Positions 40,249 through 50,557 of a stretch of DNA of 64,000 nucleotides are shown one piece after another (within the stretch, counting starts at the first letter, position 1; each line of letters opens with the position of its first letter). A program made the position numbers and the translations under genes. Source of the DNA: Pseudomicrostroma phylloplanum (lineage: Eukaryota; Basidiomycota; Exobasidiomycetes; Microstromatales); NCBI GenBank assembly GCA_039545275.1, contig BCHS01000003.1, positions 186,001 to 250,000 on the forward strand. Direction: 5' to 3'. The notes beneath the pieces are model-generated. The model did not search any database and was not told the DNA's origin. It was given only the letters and a program-made list of their open reading frames with translations.

Positions 40249-41750
40249 TCAAGTCTTGGGCGCCCGGGGCTTGCACTCCTCCCCTCCCTTCTCCCTAACC
40301 CAAAGCGTCACCCTCCCCTCTCCCCCCTTCCCAATCCCTCCAACCTCAGCATTCATCTCCCCCTCAATGCCCTTTGCCCTCGTCATCTCCTCTGGCGAGG
40401 GCTTCTCCTCGAGATTCTCTGCACCAGAGGCAACGACGAGGATTTGACCGTCGGCGGAAAAGGCGGCGGTGGAGAGGGGGGAGGGGAACTGGGGGAGTTG
40501 ACGGATGCGCTTCTTGAGGTAGGGGTCCCAGTAGGAGAGGAAGGCATCGCCGCCGAGGGAGAAGAAGGTGCCGTGTCTGTAGAGCAAGAAGAGCAGGTAG
40601 CGTCAGGATGCCTGCAATGCACGCGATGAGCCGGAAGGAATAGGACGAACTTACAGAGGATTATAGCCCATTGCATTGACTGGATAAACTGTATCGACTC
40701 CGTCAACCACGACGCGGTGGCACTTGAAGGCGTACTTCTTTGCCTGGGCTTCACTCGATGGGTCAAGGAATTCGACAGAGATCCTGCCTTCGACGGACGA
40801 GGTAGCATAGCCTGGCCGAGACGGAGTAAAACGTATAGCAGCGAGGGCAATGTCAGTCTCTCTTGCGCTGCAAAAGGAAGCTTCGCATACCTTGTAACTA
40901 ACCGATGCCGTCTGCACTACACCGTAGATCCCTGATCATGTATTTCAGACTACTCTCCCTCGTCTGCTCCGCCTCCCACTCCTGCGCCTCCTCCTCCCCC
41001 TCCTTGATCTGATCCACTTTACTCCTCAATTCCACCAAATCGTAAATCTTGAGCTGCCGCCCCGTCATAGCCACGACCAATGTCTTCTTCTCTCCACCCT
41101 TGAGAAGCGCACTAGAGGGAAAGGGCGGCGAGACGTCCATTGCCAGTATCTTGTCGGGCAAAGAGAGTGTTTTGAGGTGACGCGGAGGAGAGGAGAGGGG
41201 GTCCCAGAGCTGGAGTGTGCGGTCCCAGCTGGCGGAGATGAGGAGGTTGGTGCTGGGTTCGTAGCGGATGCGGGAGATGGCAGAGCTGTGCTTGCCGATG
41301 ATGGTCGTATCACCTGTTGTCAGGTCAAGTCTGGGCGAAATCAGATAGGCCTGAAGTGGTCAGCAATGGGGGCTCTTGCAATACAAAGCAGCATATACTC
41401 TCGCCTACAACTCACAACCTGACTCTGCGATCCACGCCCCCGCTCGCCGCCAGCCTCTCGTTGATCCAGCATGTATCGAGGACAGGAGCCTCATGTTGAA
41501 AAGCGTGGATCTGCTGTATCCGGCTGGCCTTTGTCTCTCCATCGGCTGAGCTGGCTTCAGGAAGCTGATAGAGCCGGACAGTAGAGTCCCATGAGGACAC
41601 TAGTAGCTGCCTGCTGGTGGAGGGCGAGGAGGGGTTGGGGTGAAAGGCGATGGAGGAGATTGGGTGAGAGGGAGAAGAGGGAAAAGGATACTCGCTGGAC
41701 GTAGTCGGATGCGGCGCTGCTGCTGCTGATGGTGGAGGAGGAGCTGACAT
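40249..41750 (-). CDS. BUB3: Spindle-checkpoint WD40 protein BUB3
   Basis: A four-exon gene (41750-41416, 41330-40903, 40811-40655, 40576-40249) encoding 415 aa. The WD repeats of a seven-bladed propeller are visible (ISSIAFHPN with [21 protein letters not shown] with [15 protein letters not shown]). The BUB3 signature [17 protein letters not shown] is followed by KKYAFKCHR and [11 protein letters not shown]. This separates it from the related RAE1. BUB3 binds phosphorylated KNL1 and recruits BUB1 and BUBR1/Mad3 to unattached kinetochores. The loop after [10 protein letters not shown] is acidic. All phases agree, and donors are GTGAGT, GTTAGT and GTAAGT. Confidence 0.92.
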
Positions 41751-41985
41751 GGCGGACAGTACTGGCGTGGTGGTGTTGGTATAAACAGGTCAAGAGGAGC
41801 GGAAGCAGCGGCGTTGGTCTTCGTCGCCTTTCCGCCAAAGGGCGACGCGCCAATTCTTCTCCACTCGCGGCCAAAAGACACACGCACGCAGGCTAAGGTA
41901 TTCTATTCCTGGGTACGCTATCGTCCTCTCTAGTATCGAAGCGATCAACCGCAACGTGACCGCCGATGCGCTTGCGTGCAAGGTC

Positions 41986-43698
41986 ATGACCACGTCAGCC
42001 TCTCCCACGCCGCCATCGTGGGCGCAGAGGATCCTCCTCACCCTTTGCCTCCTGTCACTGTCTCTCTCCCTCCTCTGCTTCAGGATCATCACCTCCTACC
42101 TCCGCCGCACACGCAGAAGCAATGTCAAACGGCGGCGGGCGCTCCTCGCCCGTCTCGGTCTCGACGCAGAGACACGTAACGAGAGACACACCATCATCGG
42201 CTTCTTCCATCCTTACTGCAATGCCGGTGGAGGTGGAGAGAGGGTCCTGTTCGAGGCAATGCGGTACCACCTCGAGGAGCCGCGCACCATATGCGTCGTC
42301 TACACCGGCGACGTGACTGCTTCCCACTCTCTACAGACGTCGAGACCAAGGGCAGTAGGAGAGGGGACCTCCTCGATTGCAGATGGAGGAGGCGGGATGG
42401 CCTCGCAGGAGGAGATCCTTTTTAAAGCAGCCGACCGCTTCGCCATCTCCCTCGAGGCATACAAGGACCGCATCGCCTTCCTGCCCCTCTCCTCACGGCG
42501 GCTCGTATCAGACAGCTACTGGACTCGACTGACTCTCCTGGGCCAGAGCCTGGGGAGTGTTGTACTAGCAAAAGAAGCCTGCGAGGAGTTGATACCCGAC
42601 GTCTTCATCGATACAATGGGCTATGCGTTCACCTACCCCGTACTGCGAGCCTTCAATCGGAGCGTGCCGATTGGAGCCTATGTGCACTACCCGACGATCA
42701 GTACAGATATGCTGCAGCGAGTCAAGAGCCGGAGAGCGGGACACACAAACGACGCGGCGGTAGCAGGGAGCGCATTCAGGAGTCAGGTGAAGCTATGGTA
42801 CTACCAGTGCTTTGCCTGGCTCTACAGCTGGGCCTTGAAGCGGTCCGATGTCATCGTAGCCAATGGAACTTGGACGAAAGACCATGTCAACCGGCTGATT
42901 CTCAGCCGGAGACAGCTGAAAGAGGTGCAAACGCAAGCAGCCTCTTCTTCTTCCACCACTTCGCGGCGCATCGATAGACAGGCATCCATCGTCTACCCAC
43001 CCTGCGACACCTCTTCCCTGCAAGACTTCCCGCTGCAAGGTCGAGGGAACACAATTGTCAGTCTGGCACAGTTCAGGCCAGAGAAGGAGCATCGTACCCA
43101 GCTCCTCATCCTCCGCGGTCTCTTGGATCGCTACCCTCAGTATGCGAAAGCAGAGCCTGCTCAGGGAGGAAGACCGGTGAAGCTCCTCATGATGGGCAGC
43201 TGTCGCAACACTGGTGACGAGCAACGCATCGCCTCCCTTCGCTCCCTCACATCCGAGCTCCACCTCGAGCCCTACGTCGACTTCATCAAAAATGCTCCTT
43301 ACTCGCGAATTCTCACCGAACTAAGCACAGCCTCCATCGGACTGAGCACAATGGTAGACGAGCACTTTGGGATCAACGTAGTCGAATTCCTGGCTGCTGG
43401 GCTGATTACCCTCTCGCACGCCTCTGCGGGCCCGCTGATGGATATCGCCGTTCCGGACGAAGCGGGCCTTCCAACGGGGTTCCACGCACCGGACCTGGAG
43501 GGATTCGTGGAGACGCTGGCGAAGATCCTCGAGATGGGCGAGGAGGAGAGGGTTGAGGTGAGGGAGAGGGCAAGGCAGAGGGCACTGCGCATCTTTAGCG
43601 CCGAGGCATTCAGGAACGCGTGGGAGCGGGAGCTTTGGCAGAGGTTGCAGCAAAAGTTTCCCCCGGCTATGAGACCTGAGATCAAGAAGCGCAATTGA
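41986..43698 (+). CDS. ALG11: ALG11 alpha-1,2-mannosyltransferase (lipid-linked oligosaccharide synthesis)
   Basis: A 570-aa single-exon glycosyltransferase of family GT4. The ATG at 41986 is the first in frame; the upstream frame lacks one. A transmembrane anchor (about 15-37) places it in the ER membrane facing the cytosol. The donor- and acceptor-site motifs FFHPYCNAGGGGERVL, GYAFTYPVLR, GAYVHYPTISTDML and DEHFGINVVEFLAAGL are those of ALG11. It adds the fourth and fifth mannoses, both alpha-1,2-linked, to dolichol-PP-GlcNAc2Man3. BUB3 lies divergently only 235 bp away. Confidence 0.95.
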   Translation: MTTSASPTPPSWAQRILLTLCLLSLSLSLLCFRIITSYLRRTRRSNVKRRRALLARLGLDAETRNERHTIIGFFHPYCNAGGGGERVLFEAMRYHLEEPRTICVVYTGDVTASHSLQTSRPRAVGEGTSSIADGGGGMASQEEILFKAADRFAISLEAYKDRIAFLPLSSRRLVSDSYWTRLTLLGQSLGSVVLAKEACEELIPDVFIDTMGYAFTYPVLRAFNRSVPIGAYVHYPTISTDMLQRVKSRRAGHTNDAAVAGSAFRSQVKLWYYQCFAWLYSWALKRSDVIVANGTWTKDHVNRLILSRRQLKEVQTQAASSSSTTSRRIDRQASIVYPPCDTSSLQDFPLQGRGNTIVSLAQFRPEKEHRTQLLILRGLLDRYPQYAKAEPAQGGRPVKLLMMGSCRNTGDEQRIASLRSLTSELHLEPYVDFIKNAPYSRILTELSTASIGLSTMVDEHFGINVVEFLAAGLITLSHASAGPLMDIAVPDEAGLPTGFHAPDLEGFVETLAKILEMGEEERVEVRERARQRALRIFSAEAFRNAWERELWQRLQQKFPPAMRPEIKKRN

Positions 43699-43844
43699 AG
43701 GGTTTCGAAGTGACGACCATGTCGAAAGAAACTGCTTGTATGTGGGTAAGATGTGGTAGAAGATGACATTATGATAGATCAAGACGCCTCGTGAGACCGT
43801 GAAACGAGGGAGAAAGTAAGAAGGGGTAGAAACCTGCAGTCCGT

Positions 43845-46800
43845 TCACCAGTCCCGGTTGAGATCCCTTTGACGCTGATACTCCCTCCAGGCTTGATCGC
43901 TCGCCTCACGTCTCTCCCTGCGCTCCCTGTACTCCCGCTCCCTCTCGCGCTCAGCCCGAGCAGCGCCGCTGCCGCTGCCGCTGCCGCTGCCGTTGTTCCC
44001 ATTACCCGGAGAGTGCGCAGGACTCAAGGCTGAAGCTGTGTGACTTCCCAAGGAGTGCGGATGAGCGCTCGAGCCCGAGACGGCTCTTGCAAACGCTCCC
44101 GCCCCCGCTCCTCCTCCCCCTCCGGAGCCAGACCCGCCCGGGGTGGTAACGCCCGGCGCGCTGCCAGGGTGATGCTGCTGTCCAGCTCCCCCTCCACCAC
44201 GATGGCTGCGAGTCCAGGGACTGAGGTTCCTCCTACCCCTCGTGGAGCCCAGCTCCTCGCCAAAGCTCCTCAGACGCTCCGCATCAGTCGGACCCGCCAA
44301 CCCGCCTAGACCACCCTCCATGTCCACTCCTCTGGACCCACCATGCCCCGGCCCGGCAGAGCCCGATCGACTTTGTGCTCCCAGTCCGCCAACGACGTTA
44401 CTGTTGTGATGGTGGTGATGGTGATGGTGGTTGCTGGATCGAGCAAAGGAGTAGTGCGGTGTGCCTGGTTCGGAATGCAGCTCTAGTCGACCGGTGGGCT
44501 CTTCCTCTTCAAAGTTGACAAGACCAATGGCGTCAAAGGACGAGGCGTGATCTCCACCCGACCCTGCTGCGCCCCCTGCCGACGGGTGGTGACCTTCGTC
44601 GTAGCTGGATGAAGACCGACGAGGGTCAGGTCGATCGCTGGACGAGTGCAATGGGAAAGCGGCCGTCTCTGGAGAGTACAGCTCCAGGGAGGACTGAGAC
44701 CTGCCGGCTGTCAGACGGGAGATGCGCCGCAGAGAAGAAGGTGAGGGCGGGCCTGAGCCTCTGAGAGCCGGTGGTCGCCTGGTGTCGCTGGTTTGCTGGG
44801 CAGGCGAGGTGGCTCCGTACCCGCCCTCTATGTGTTGGTCAGCAACGCCGCCAACGAAGCGCGAGGACGGAGAGGAGGTAGGTGCGATACCTCCTAGAGC
44901 CTCGCCGCCGCTATGCCGACCTGCCGTGCCCGCCAGTCGACTAACACTGAGTGACATCTTGGCAAGCATCTCATCCACCGCACTTCGCGACAGGAGAACC
45001 CCTGGGCTGGAGGGAGGCCGATGCGCTGAAGAGATCCTGATCGCGCTCGAAGGACTGGACAAGACTTCAGAGCCCTGTGCATCTTCGCCGCTACTCTCCT
45101 GAGTGCGAGGATATGATGACCGACGGTCCGACGTAGTATAGCTTCCGCTGTGCAGTGGACTTGTTCTGCTCGAGACAGCGCCGGTAGCGTCCACTCGATC
45201 TGGAACGATCCTCGAGGTCGGCCTTGGGAGTCCGGTAGGCCCCGTAGATAGCACCCGCTGAGCCGGCGTCGGGCTAGGTCGACTGATTGCAGCTTGTGTT
45301 GCAGGCGCAGGGCGGGTGACAGCCTGTGGTCTCGAATCTATCATATCGACGAGGTCATGTATAGAGCCACGTCGGGTGATTGCTCGCAGCGATGAGCCCG
45401 AGGCGCTGGAAGGAGACCTCTGAACTGCTGCAGGGGAAGCAATTGGCGATGAAAGAGTTTCTCTTGCAAAAGGACCGCCGGGGCTGCCGCTGCCTACGCC
45501 ACCTAGACTGCCCCTTTGCATGGCATTCGCGATCATGGCCTGTCGAGCCTCAGTACGAGCTTGCCAGCTTCGACTGTAGATGCTACCCTGGTTACTCTCT
45601 AGGCTTGAGCCCCCTCTCGCGGCTTCGCCGCCATCCTCTGCGTGACTTTCTCCGATGGAGGTACTGATAGTGCGACGCTCCTGTCTATACGAAGGAGTGC
45701 GTGAGTAGCGCTGAATCATCTGAGGAGCAACGCTGGGCTTTTGTCCCGGACGAGAGGATATTGATGCCGTACCACTAGTACTTGCCCCTACAGCGCTACC
45801 CCCGACCGTGCTTGAAACGGACGAGGTACGCTCTTCACTGCCACCAGACGTTTGTCGTTGCAAAGAGGGACGCGGTGCAGAGCCGGTGCTGCTGCCGATA
45901 CTCAGTCGATTGGAAGAGGGGGAGCTGACTTCCCCTCGTCCCTGGTTTCTGGGCAAGTAGTCCTGGAAGACGGAGCGGAGACTCATATTAGGACTCTTCG
46001 AGCGAGAATCGGCAAAGGACACTGATCCTGCTGAAAGACCGGCAGGGGTGGGGCTGAAAGAGTAAGAAATCGACCGAGGCTGCCCTTGTGAAGACTGCAT
46101 TTGACGTTGTGACTGGCTAGCGGAAAGTCGTTGTGCAAGGGGAGACGACGACGAAGGCGAGTAAGAACCAAAGCGCATCTGGTGGGTCATCGGAGGCCTC
46201 ATCGATACAGAGGAAGCACCAGTAGAAGGCGAAGGCGGACTTGGTCGTTCAGTGCCTCCCATGTTACTGAGCGTGCGGAACTTTCTTTCGCCCATGCTAG
46301 CTCGTCGGGCTGCGTTTGTCAAGAAGGCTGGCTCAGCGCCGCTTGGTGAGCGTCCGAGAGCTGAAGCCAAAGCCGACGAAGGAGCTGTGATCCCGCCAGT
46401 ACCAACTTCTATCGTCGGAGGTGTAGCGATGCCCATCGCTGCTACCGAGCTTTGATGTCTGAGACTCGATAGGCCAGCTGGTGGAAGGCGCGATCGACCA
46501 GGAACGCTCTGACTGAAGAGTGAAGATGAGGGAGATGGATTGCTAGCTGACGATGCAGAGCGGACTGGCTGGTCGCCGCTCCCTGTCTGAGAAGACACTG
46601 GGATGGGCTGTGGACCTACTTGCTGGGCCCAAGATGAGCCTTCGGCACTTCTTGTCGACGCAGATCTCGCCAGAACAGTGCCTCCCTGGCTAGTCGGTGT
46701 ACTCTTCGGCCTAAAGTAATCCTCGTCCGGTTGAAGGTCGATACTAGCAACTCCGCTCGCTAATTCTACAGTCGACAGCGGCCGAGTATTAGCTCTTCCT

Positions 46801-48062
46801 AAATCTGTACGGTCAGTCTTCACTCTCAGGTCCACGTCAAGTCTATACTCCACAGAGACATTGAGTGATCCAAGTGGGGTCACCACGGGACTGAAGCCCT
46901 GGATGTTTGTTTCTGTCACGGAGTCCACCTCGCCTTTGCCGGCTGTCAGTGGTTCACTGTTGGTGCCTGAGCTAGTGAATCTATACCTGAGCCCCAGCTC
47001 ATTGACCTCGTCTTCATCGTCTGGCTCCCCTGCACCTAGTCTGCAGCCGATCTGAAGCAGGTGGTCAAAGGGCATGGCGTCGTAACTCTGCCTGCGCCCT
47101 TCAGTGTGTCCCGATCGCTTAGCCGTCTCCAATCTCGCTGCCCTGAGTCTGCGGTAGAGACGCTGCGTAGGTAGAGACCTTGTGAGAGCATACATCGAGC
47201 GAAAGTGACCGATGCACCGTTGGTAGACGGTCCGGATATCGGGAGTCACGTCTGGAGGGAAAACATTGAAGTCTATCCTCCAGCGTTCGAGCACAATCGG
47301 CCGATGTATTACATCGGAGGCGTCTTCTTTGATACCTGCAGCGACAGGGTGCCGCTGCAAATCCGGCGCTGGAGTCGAGGGCCTAGGTTCGACGAGAGTC
47401 AAAGTATGCTCTTTCCCTAGCTGAGTGGGATCGAAGATGACATCGAGGATGAGCGGTGGCACCAGTGTACGACCGGCGCCTGCTAGTTGTTCATCAGCAG
47501 GAGTTTCGATAGAGGCGTCGAGAGCGGACTGAGGTATGAAGGTGGAGAGCTTCTTCCACAGCAACGCTTCATCTTTGAAGATCTCGAGTTCCGGCAGAAG
47601 GATGCCAAACCAGCGGTTCATCTTACGAGCTGTGGCTCCAGTCCCACTTGCCGATGCACGTCTGGCGGTACTCGTGGATGCTTGGGGTATCGATGATTCC
47701 GATGCCGCTAGCAGCTGCTGATCTCGCGCATCGTCCTCGGCGAAGACTAATGTCCGCATGTCGTCTGCGTACGTCGCTTGAGCATCAAAGACATCGATGT
47801 CATGCCAATGTGTGAGTCGGGAGGCTATGACTACCGCGATCGTCTTTGTATAGAAGTTGTATAGGAGCGCATCGAGACCTTTCGTGGTCGATGGCCCGGC
47901 AGACGATGAGGACGAGCCCTCCTCGATCCCGCCGTCTCTGGGCGTGCGAGCCGGCGAGGGACCCAGCTCTGCCATGTTGGCCCTAAGAGGCGACGGTGGC
48001 TCCGAGGGCATGCCGGCTGCTCGCCGCTGGGGCCATTGTGATGGGGAGGGTGACGACGACAT
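43845..48062 (-). CDS. ATG13: Autophagy protein ATG13
   Basis: A 1405-aa single-exon protein. The N-terminal HORMA domain (about 60-315) is recognised from LDALLYNFYTKTIAVVIASR, RWFGILLPELEIF, LVPPLILDVIFD, IVLERWRIDFNVFPPD and IGHFRSMYALTRSLPTQRLYRRLR. The rest, over 1000 residues, is disordered and Ser/Pro/Gly-rich. It contains many candidate phosphorylation sites and an eight-His run (HHHHHHHH near 1220). ATG13 bridges ATG1 kinase and ATG17/ATG101 and is controlled by TOR phosphorylation. The protein is longer than the about 740-aa yeast protein, but long tails are common in basidiomycetes. Confidence 0.92.
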   Translation of the reverse strand: MSSSPSPSQWPQRRAAGMPSEPPSPLRANMAELGPSPARTPRDGGIEEGSSSSSAGPSTTKGLDALLYNFYTKTIAVVIASRLTHWHDIDVFDAQATYADDMRTLVFAEDDARDQQLLAASESSIPQASTSTARRASASGTGATARKMNRWFGILLPELEIFKDEALLWKKLSTFIPQSALDASIETPADEQLAGAGRTLVPPLILDVIFDPTQLGKEHTLTLVEPRPSTPAPDLQRHPVAAGIKEDASDVIHRPIVLERWRIDFNVFPPDVTPDIRTVYQRCIGHFRSMYALTRSLPTQRLYRRLRAARLETAKRSGHTEGRRQSYDAMPFDHLLQIGCRLGAGEPDDEDEVNELGLRYRFTSSGTNSEPLTAGKGEVDSVTETNIQGFSPVVTPLGSLNVSVEYRLDVDLRVKTDRTDLGRANTRPLSTVELASGVASIDLQPDEDYFRPKSTPTSQGGTVLARSASTRSAEGSSWAQQVGPQPIPVSSQTGSGDQPVRSASSASNPSPSSSLFSQSVPGRSRLPPAGLSSLRHQSSVAAMGIATPPTIEVGTGGITAPSSALASALGRSPSGAEPAFLTNAARRASMGERKFRTLSNMGGTERPSPPSPSTGASSVSMRPPMTHQMRFGSYSPSSSSPLAQRLSASQSQRQMQSSQGQPRSISYSFSPTPAGLSAGSVSFADSRSKSPNMSLRSVFQDYLPRNQGRGEVSSPSSNRLSIGSSTGSAPRPSLQRQTSGGSEERTSSVSSTVGGSAVGASTSGTASISSRPGQKPSVAPQMIQRYSRTPSYRQERRTISTSIGESHAEDGGEAARGGSSLESNQGSIYSRSWQARTEARQAMIANAMQRGSLGGVGSGSPGGPFARETLSSPIASPAAVQRSPSSASGSSLRAITRRGSIHDLVDMIDSRPQAVTRPAPATQAAISRPSPTPAQRVLSTGPTGLPRPTSRIVPDRVDATGAVSSRTSPLHSGSYTTSDRRSSYPRTQESSGEDAQGSEVLSSPSSAIRISSAHRPPSSPGVLLSRSAVDEMLAKMSLSVSRLAGTAGRHSGGEALGGIAPTSSPSSRFVGGVADQHIEGGYGATSPAQQTSDTRRPPALRGSGPPSPSSLRRISRLTAGRSQSSLELYSPETAAFPLHSSSDRPDPRRSSSSYDEGHHPSAGGAAGSGGDHASSFDAIGLVNFEEEEPTGRLELHSEPGTPHYSFARSSNHHHHHHHHNSNVVGGLGAQSRSGSAGPGHGGSRGVDMEGGLGGLAGPTDAERLRSFGEELGSTRGRRNLSPWTRSHRGGGGAGQQHHPGSAPGVTTPGGSGSGGGGGAGAGAFARAVSGSSAHPHSLGSHTASALSPAHSPGNGNNGSGSGSGSGAARAEREREREYRERRERREASDQAWREYQRQRDLNRDW

Positions 48063-48629
48063 TCTGACAGCGTGTCTCGCCTAGAGCGTATGGAGGGAAA
48101 TTCGCATGTGGTGCTATGTAGCGCTGACGGCGACCAAGATGAAGCAATATAGAAGATGAGGCCAAGGACGTTGGACGTGGTGTTGGTGTGACCAGGCTCA
48201 GTGGAGGTGGCTTGATTCCATGCTCGATGCGTGTGCGGTGTAGTAGAGCTTTGAGATGGTGCAGTGGCGGCACAATCGGCAAGTCGAGATGAATCGAAGA
48301 TGCGACCCTGGTGGAAGATGATGATGATGACAACGGAGAATGTTTCGATGGGTACGACCAAAGACGATGAGTCAATGGTCTTGGTGGTGCCTATGACCCG
48401 GGTGAGGTGATCATGGCGCGTTATCGCTCAGCCAAGGGTGCCATGGGGATTTCATTCTCCGCTTCCGCCGCCTGCGAGCCAAAGGTAAATCCGAGAGCAA
48501 CACCATAGGACAAAGGATGTCGACGCACTGGCGCCCACACCTTGCGTCCCACCCAGGACCACGATACCCACAGAGATACTCTCATCCTTCAAGCAGGAGT
48601 AACAGTAGAGAACAGGTCAGCCACCGCAG
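48063..48629. other. Intergenic: divergent promoter region
   Basis: About 570 bp between ATG13 (-) and the next gene (+). A small GATGATGATGATG run is at about 48317. No ORF with conserved sequence was found. Confidence 0.45.
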
Positions 48630-50441
48630 ATGGCATCTTCGTCATCACCTCCTGCGTCCCATCCATACTCGTCCTCTTCATCCTTTCACGCCTATCCGCA
48701 CCAGGGTGGAGGAGACCTGCGACAAAGCTATGCGCCCCATACAGCTTCCAGTGTAACGTCCTTTGGGGCATCTTCCGGAACCACTGCAGCGAGTAGCATA
48801 GGTACTTCCAATTTACCCTCGTCAAATCCATCTACAGGAAGGGAGGGACCCAGAGAACTGTTTGCTAGGAGGATAGCTACATTCGTACACCTCAAGGCAG
48901 TCGTGACTGGGTGAGCTGCAGCGGATACATGCCCCACTCTTCTGCCGCAGGATACTGACGGTCGCATGTCCTCCCCATTGAAATCTTGCAGAAAACAGCT
49001 TCATGCTGGTCTCGTCCAGCTCACAAGGAAAGATCTGCAGATGATATGGGAAGCTGAGAAGACGAAAAAGAGGACCTTCCGACACTTCGCCCTCGGGCTG
49101 GCCCTCTCGCCCGTCATGGAGATGCAAGCATTACCAGACTTCGCTAGAGGGACATTGGGAGCGTTGAATGACATTGAAGCCCTACCGGAATCTGCGGGTG
49201 GAAGTAGCGGCGGTCTCACAGGCGGCGCGATGGCCACGCTGGGACTGGGCTCGTCCACATTGTCGGGTGGTGGAGAGAAGAAGGGAGTGGTGAGTCGCCC
49301 GACGATGGTCAGCCTCCAGCCAATTAGTGCAGAGCCTCACCCCGGCCTCGTGGCTTCTCATACCGAATCTGCAGCGAAACATCTTCTCAAACAAGCTCAA
49401 GACTGCAAAGAAAGGTACCTTCTCAGATTCGTATACCGCTGGAGACGCCTTCTCGGCCTCCTTAGTTCCAGGCGCTTCGAACAACTCAACCGCGGTAGGC
49501 GGGCTTACAGATACCCTAATCGGCGGGGCTTTGGTACGTCAGCTGCTACAGAAGCACGTAGCGGCTCATGAGCTCACCTTTCGTCCCCCCGTGCGCCTTT
49601 GTGCCCATCTTGACAGCCCTTCGCTCCAGATTTCGTTCACACCTTGATTACCCTCCTGGACATTCTCATCGAAGTCTATGCCAAACTTCTACTCTTCGTA
49701 GCTCCTATAGCACAGCAGGCGTCCAAACCAGGCGACTCTTCTACAAACTCAACAATGGTCGGGCACCGATCTCACCCGAGCGTCTCCTCCGTGAGCGGCT
49801 TTGCAGGCGCATCGTCATCTCGATCGACACTCGTGCCAATGTCTGCCACCATGAGTGCTCAGAGTTTTAACAGCTCTCTTGGACCTTCTCAAGGCGGAGC
49901 TTCAGAAGCTGCCGGAGGAGATCAAACGGTCTCTTCCCGATCAAGCCAGGTCAATGTGTCCACTCCGATGCTCGACATGATTAACAAGATCGACGCAAAG
50001 ATTAAGGTGAGCTGCTTCTGGTGTTCTGATGATGTCATTCGACGCCTCGCTGACCATGTACGGCATCTTCAACTCATCTCCCCTCTTTTACAGAAAATCA
50101 TAGCCCCCATCATCAAAGACCTCGACAGTCTCTCCCGCCACATCATCAAAGAAGAGCTGACCGCCCTCGAGAATGGCACATCCAGGGGTACAGCCTCTCC
50201 CTCGTCCAACGCAAGACTTGCATCCGCTCGCAAACAGGGGAGCGCCGGGATGGGGGCCGGCGAAGGAAGCCCGGGTCCAAATGGACTGTGGACCAGCCTG
50301 CCTCAGCCGCCTTTGGGCCAGCACGCGGGGGGCACAGACGAAGAGACGAGCCCTTATACGCCGACTGCTGCCTCGTCTATCCCACAGTACCCAAGGGATG
50401 GCTCCCAGCTTGCGTCGTTTCGCGAGAGCAGATATGGGTGA
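48630..50441 (+). CDS. Conserved-looking fungal protein of unknown function, five exons
   Basis: The exons 48630-48910, 48992-49289, 49375-49533, 49617-50006 and 50094-50441 join in frame to 491 aa. No single open frame reveals this gene. The product has a Ser-rich N-terminus, then a helical region (RELFARRIATFVHLKAV, LVQLTRKDLQMIWEAEK, LPDFARGTLGALNDIEALPE). After RNIFSNKLKTAKKG comes a second helical part (PFAPDFVHTLITLLDILIE, VYAKLLLFVAP) and MINKIDAKIKKIIAPIIKDL with LSRHIIKEELTALE. The pattern of acidic and hydrophobic helices looks conserved, but I cannot name the family. It may be a membrane-associated or scaffold protein. The C-terminus is Gly/Pro-rich. The splice model is supported by GTGAGC, GTGAGT, GTACGT and GTGAGC donors and agreeing phases. 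Confidence 0.8.
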
Positions 50442-50557
50442 CCCTGAGGCTTCCACTTCCAGAGACTGCGCAACGCGGGATGTTTGTACTGTATTGTACC
50501 CTATGGGCGGTATGTAATGTTGATGCGATTTGGGACTGTACAGCTGTCAAGACTGCC

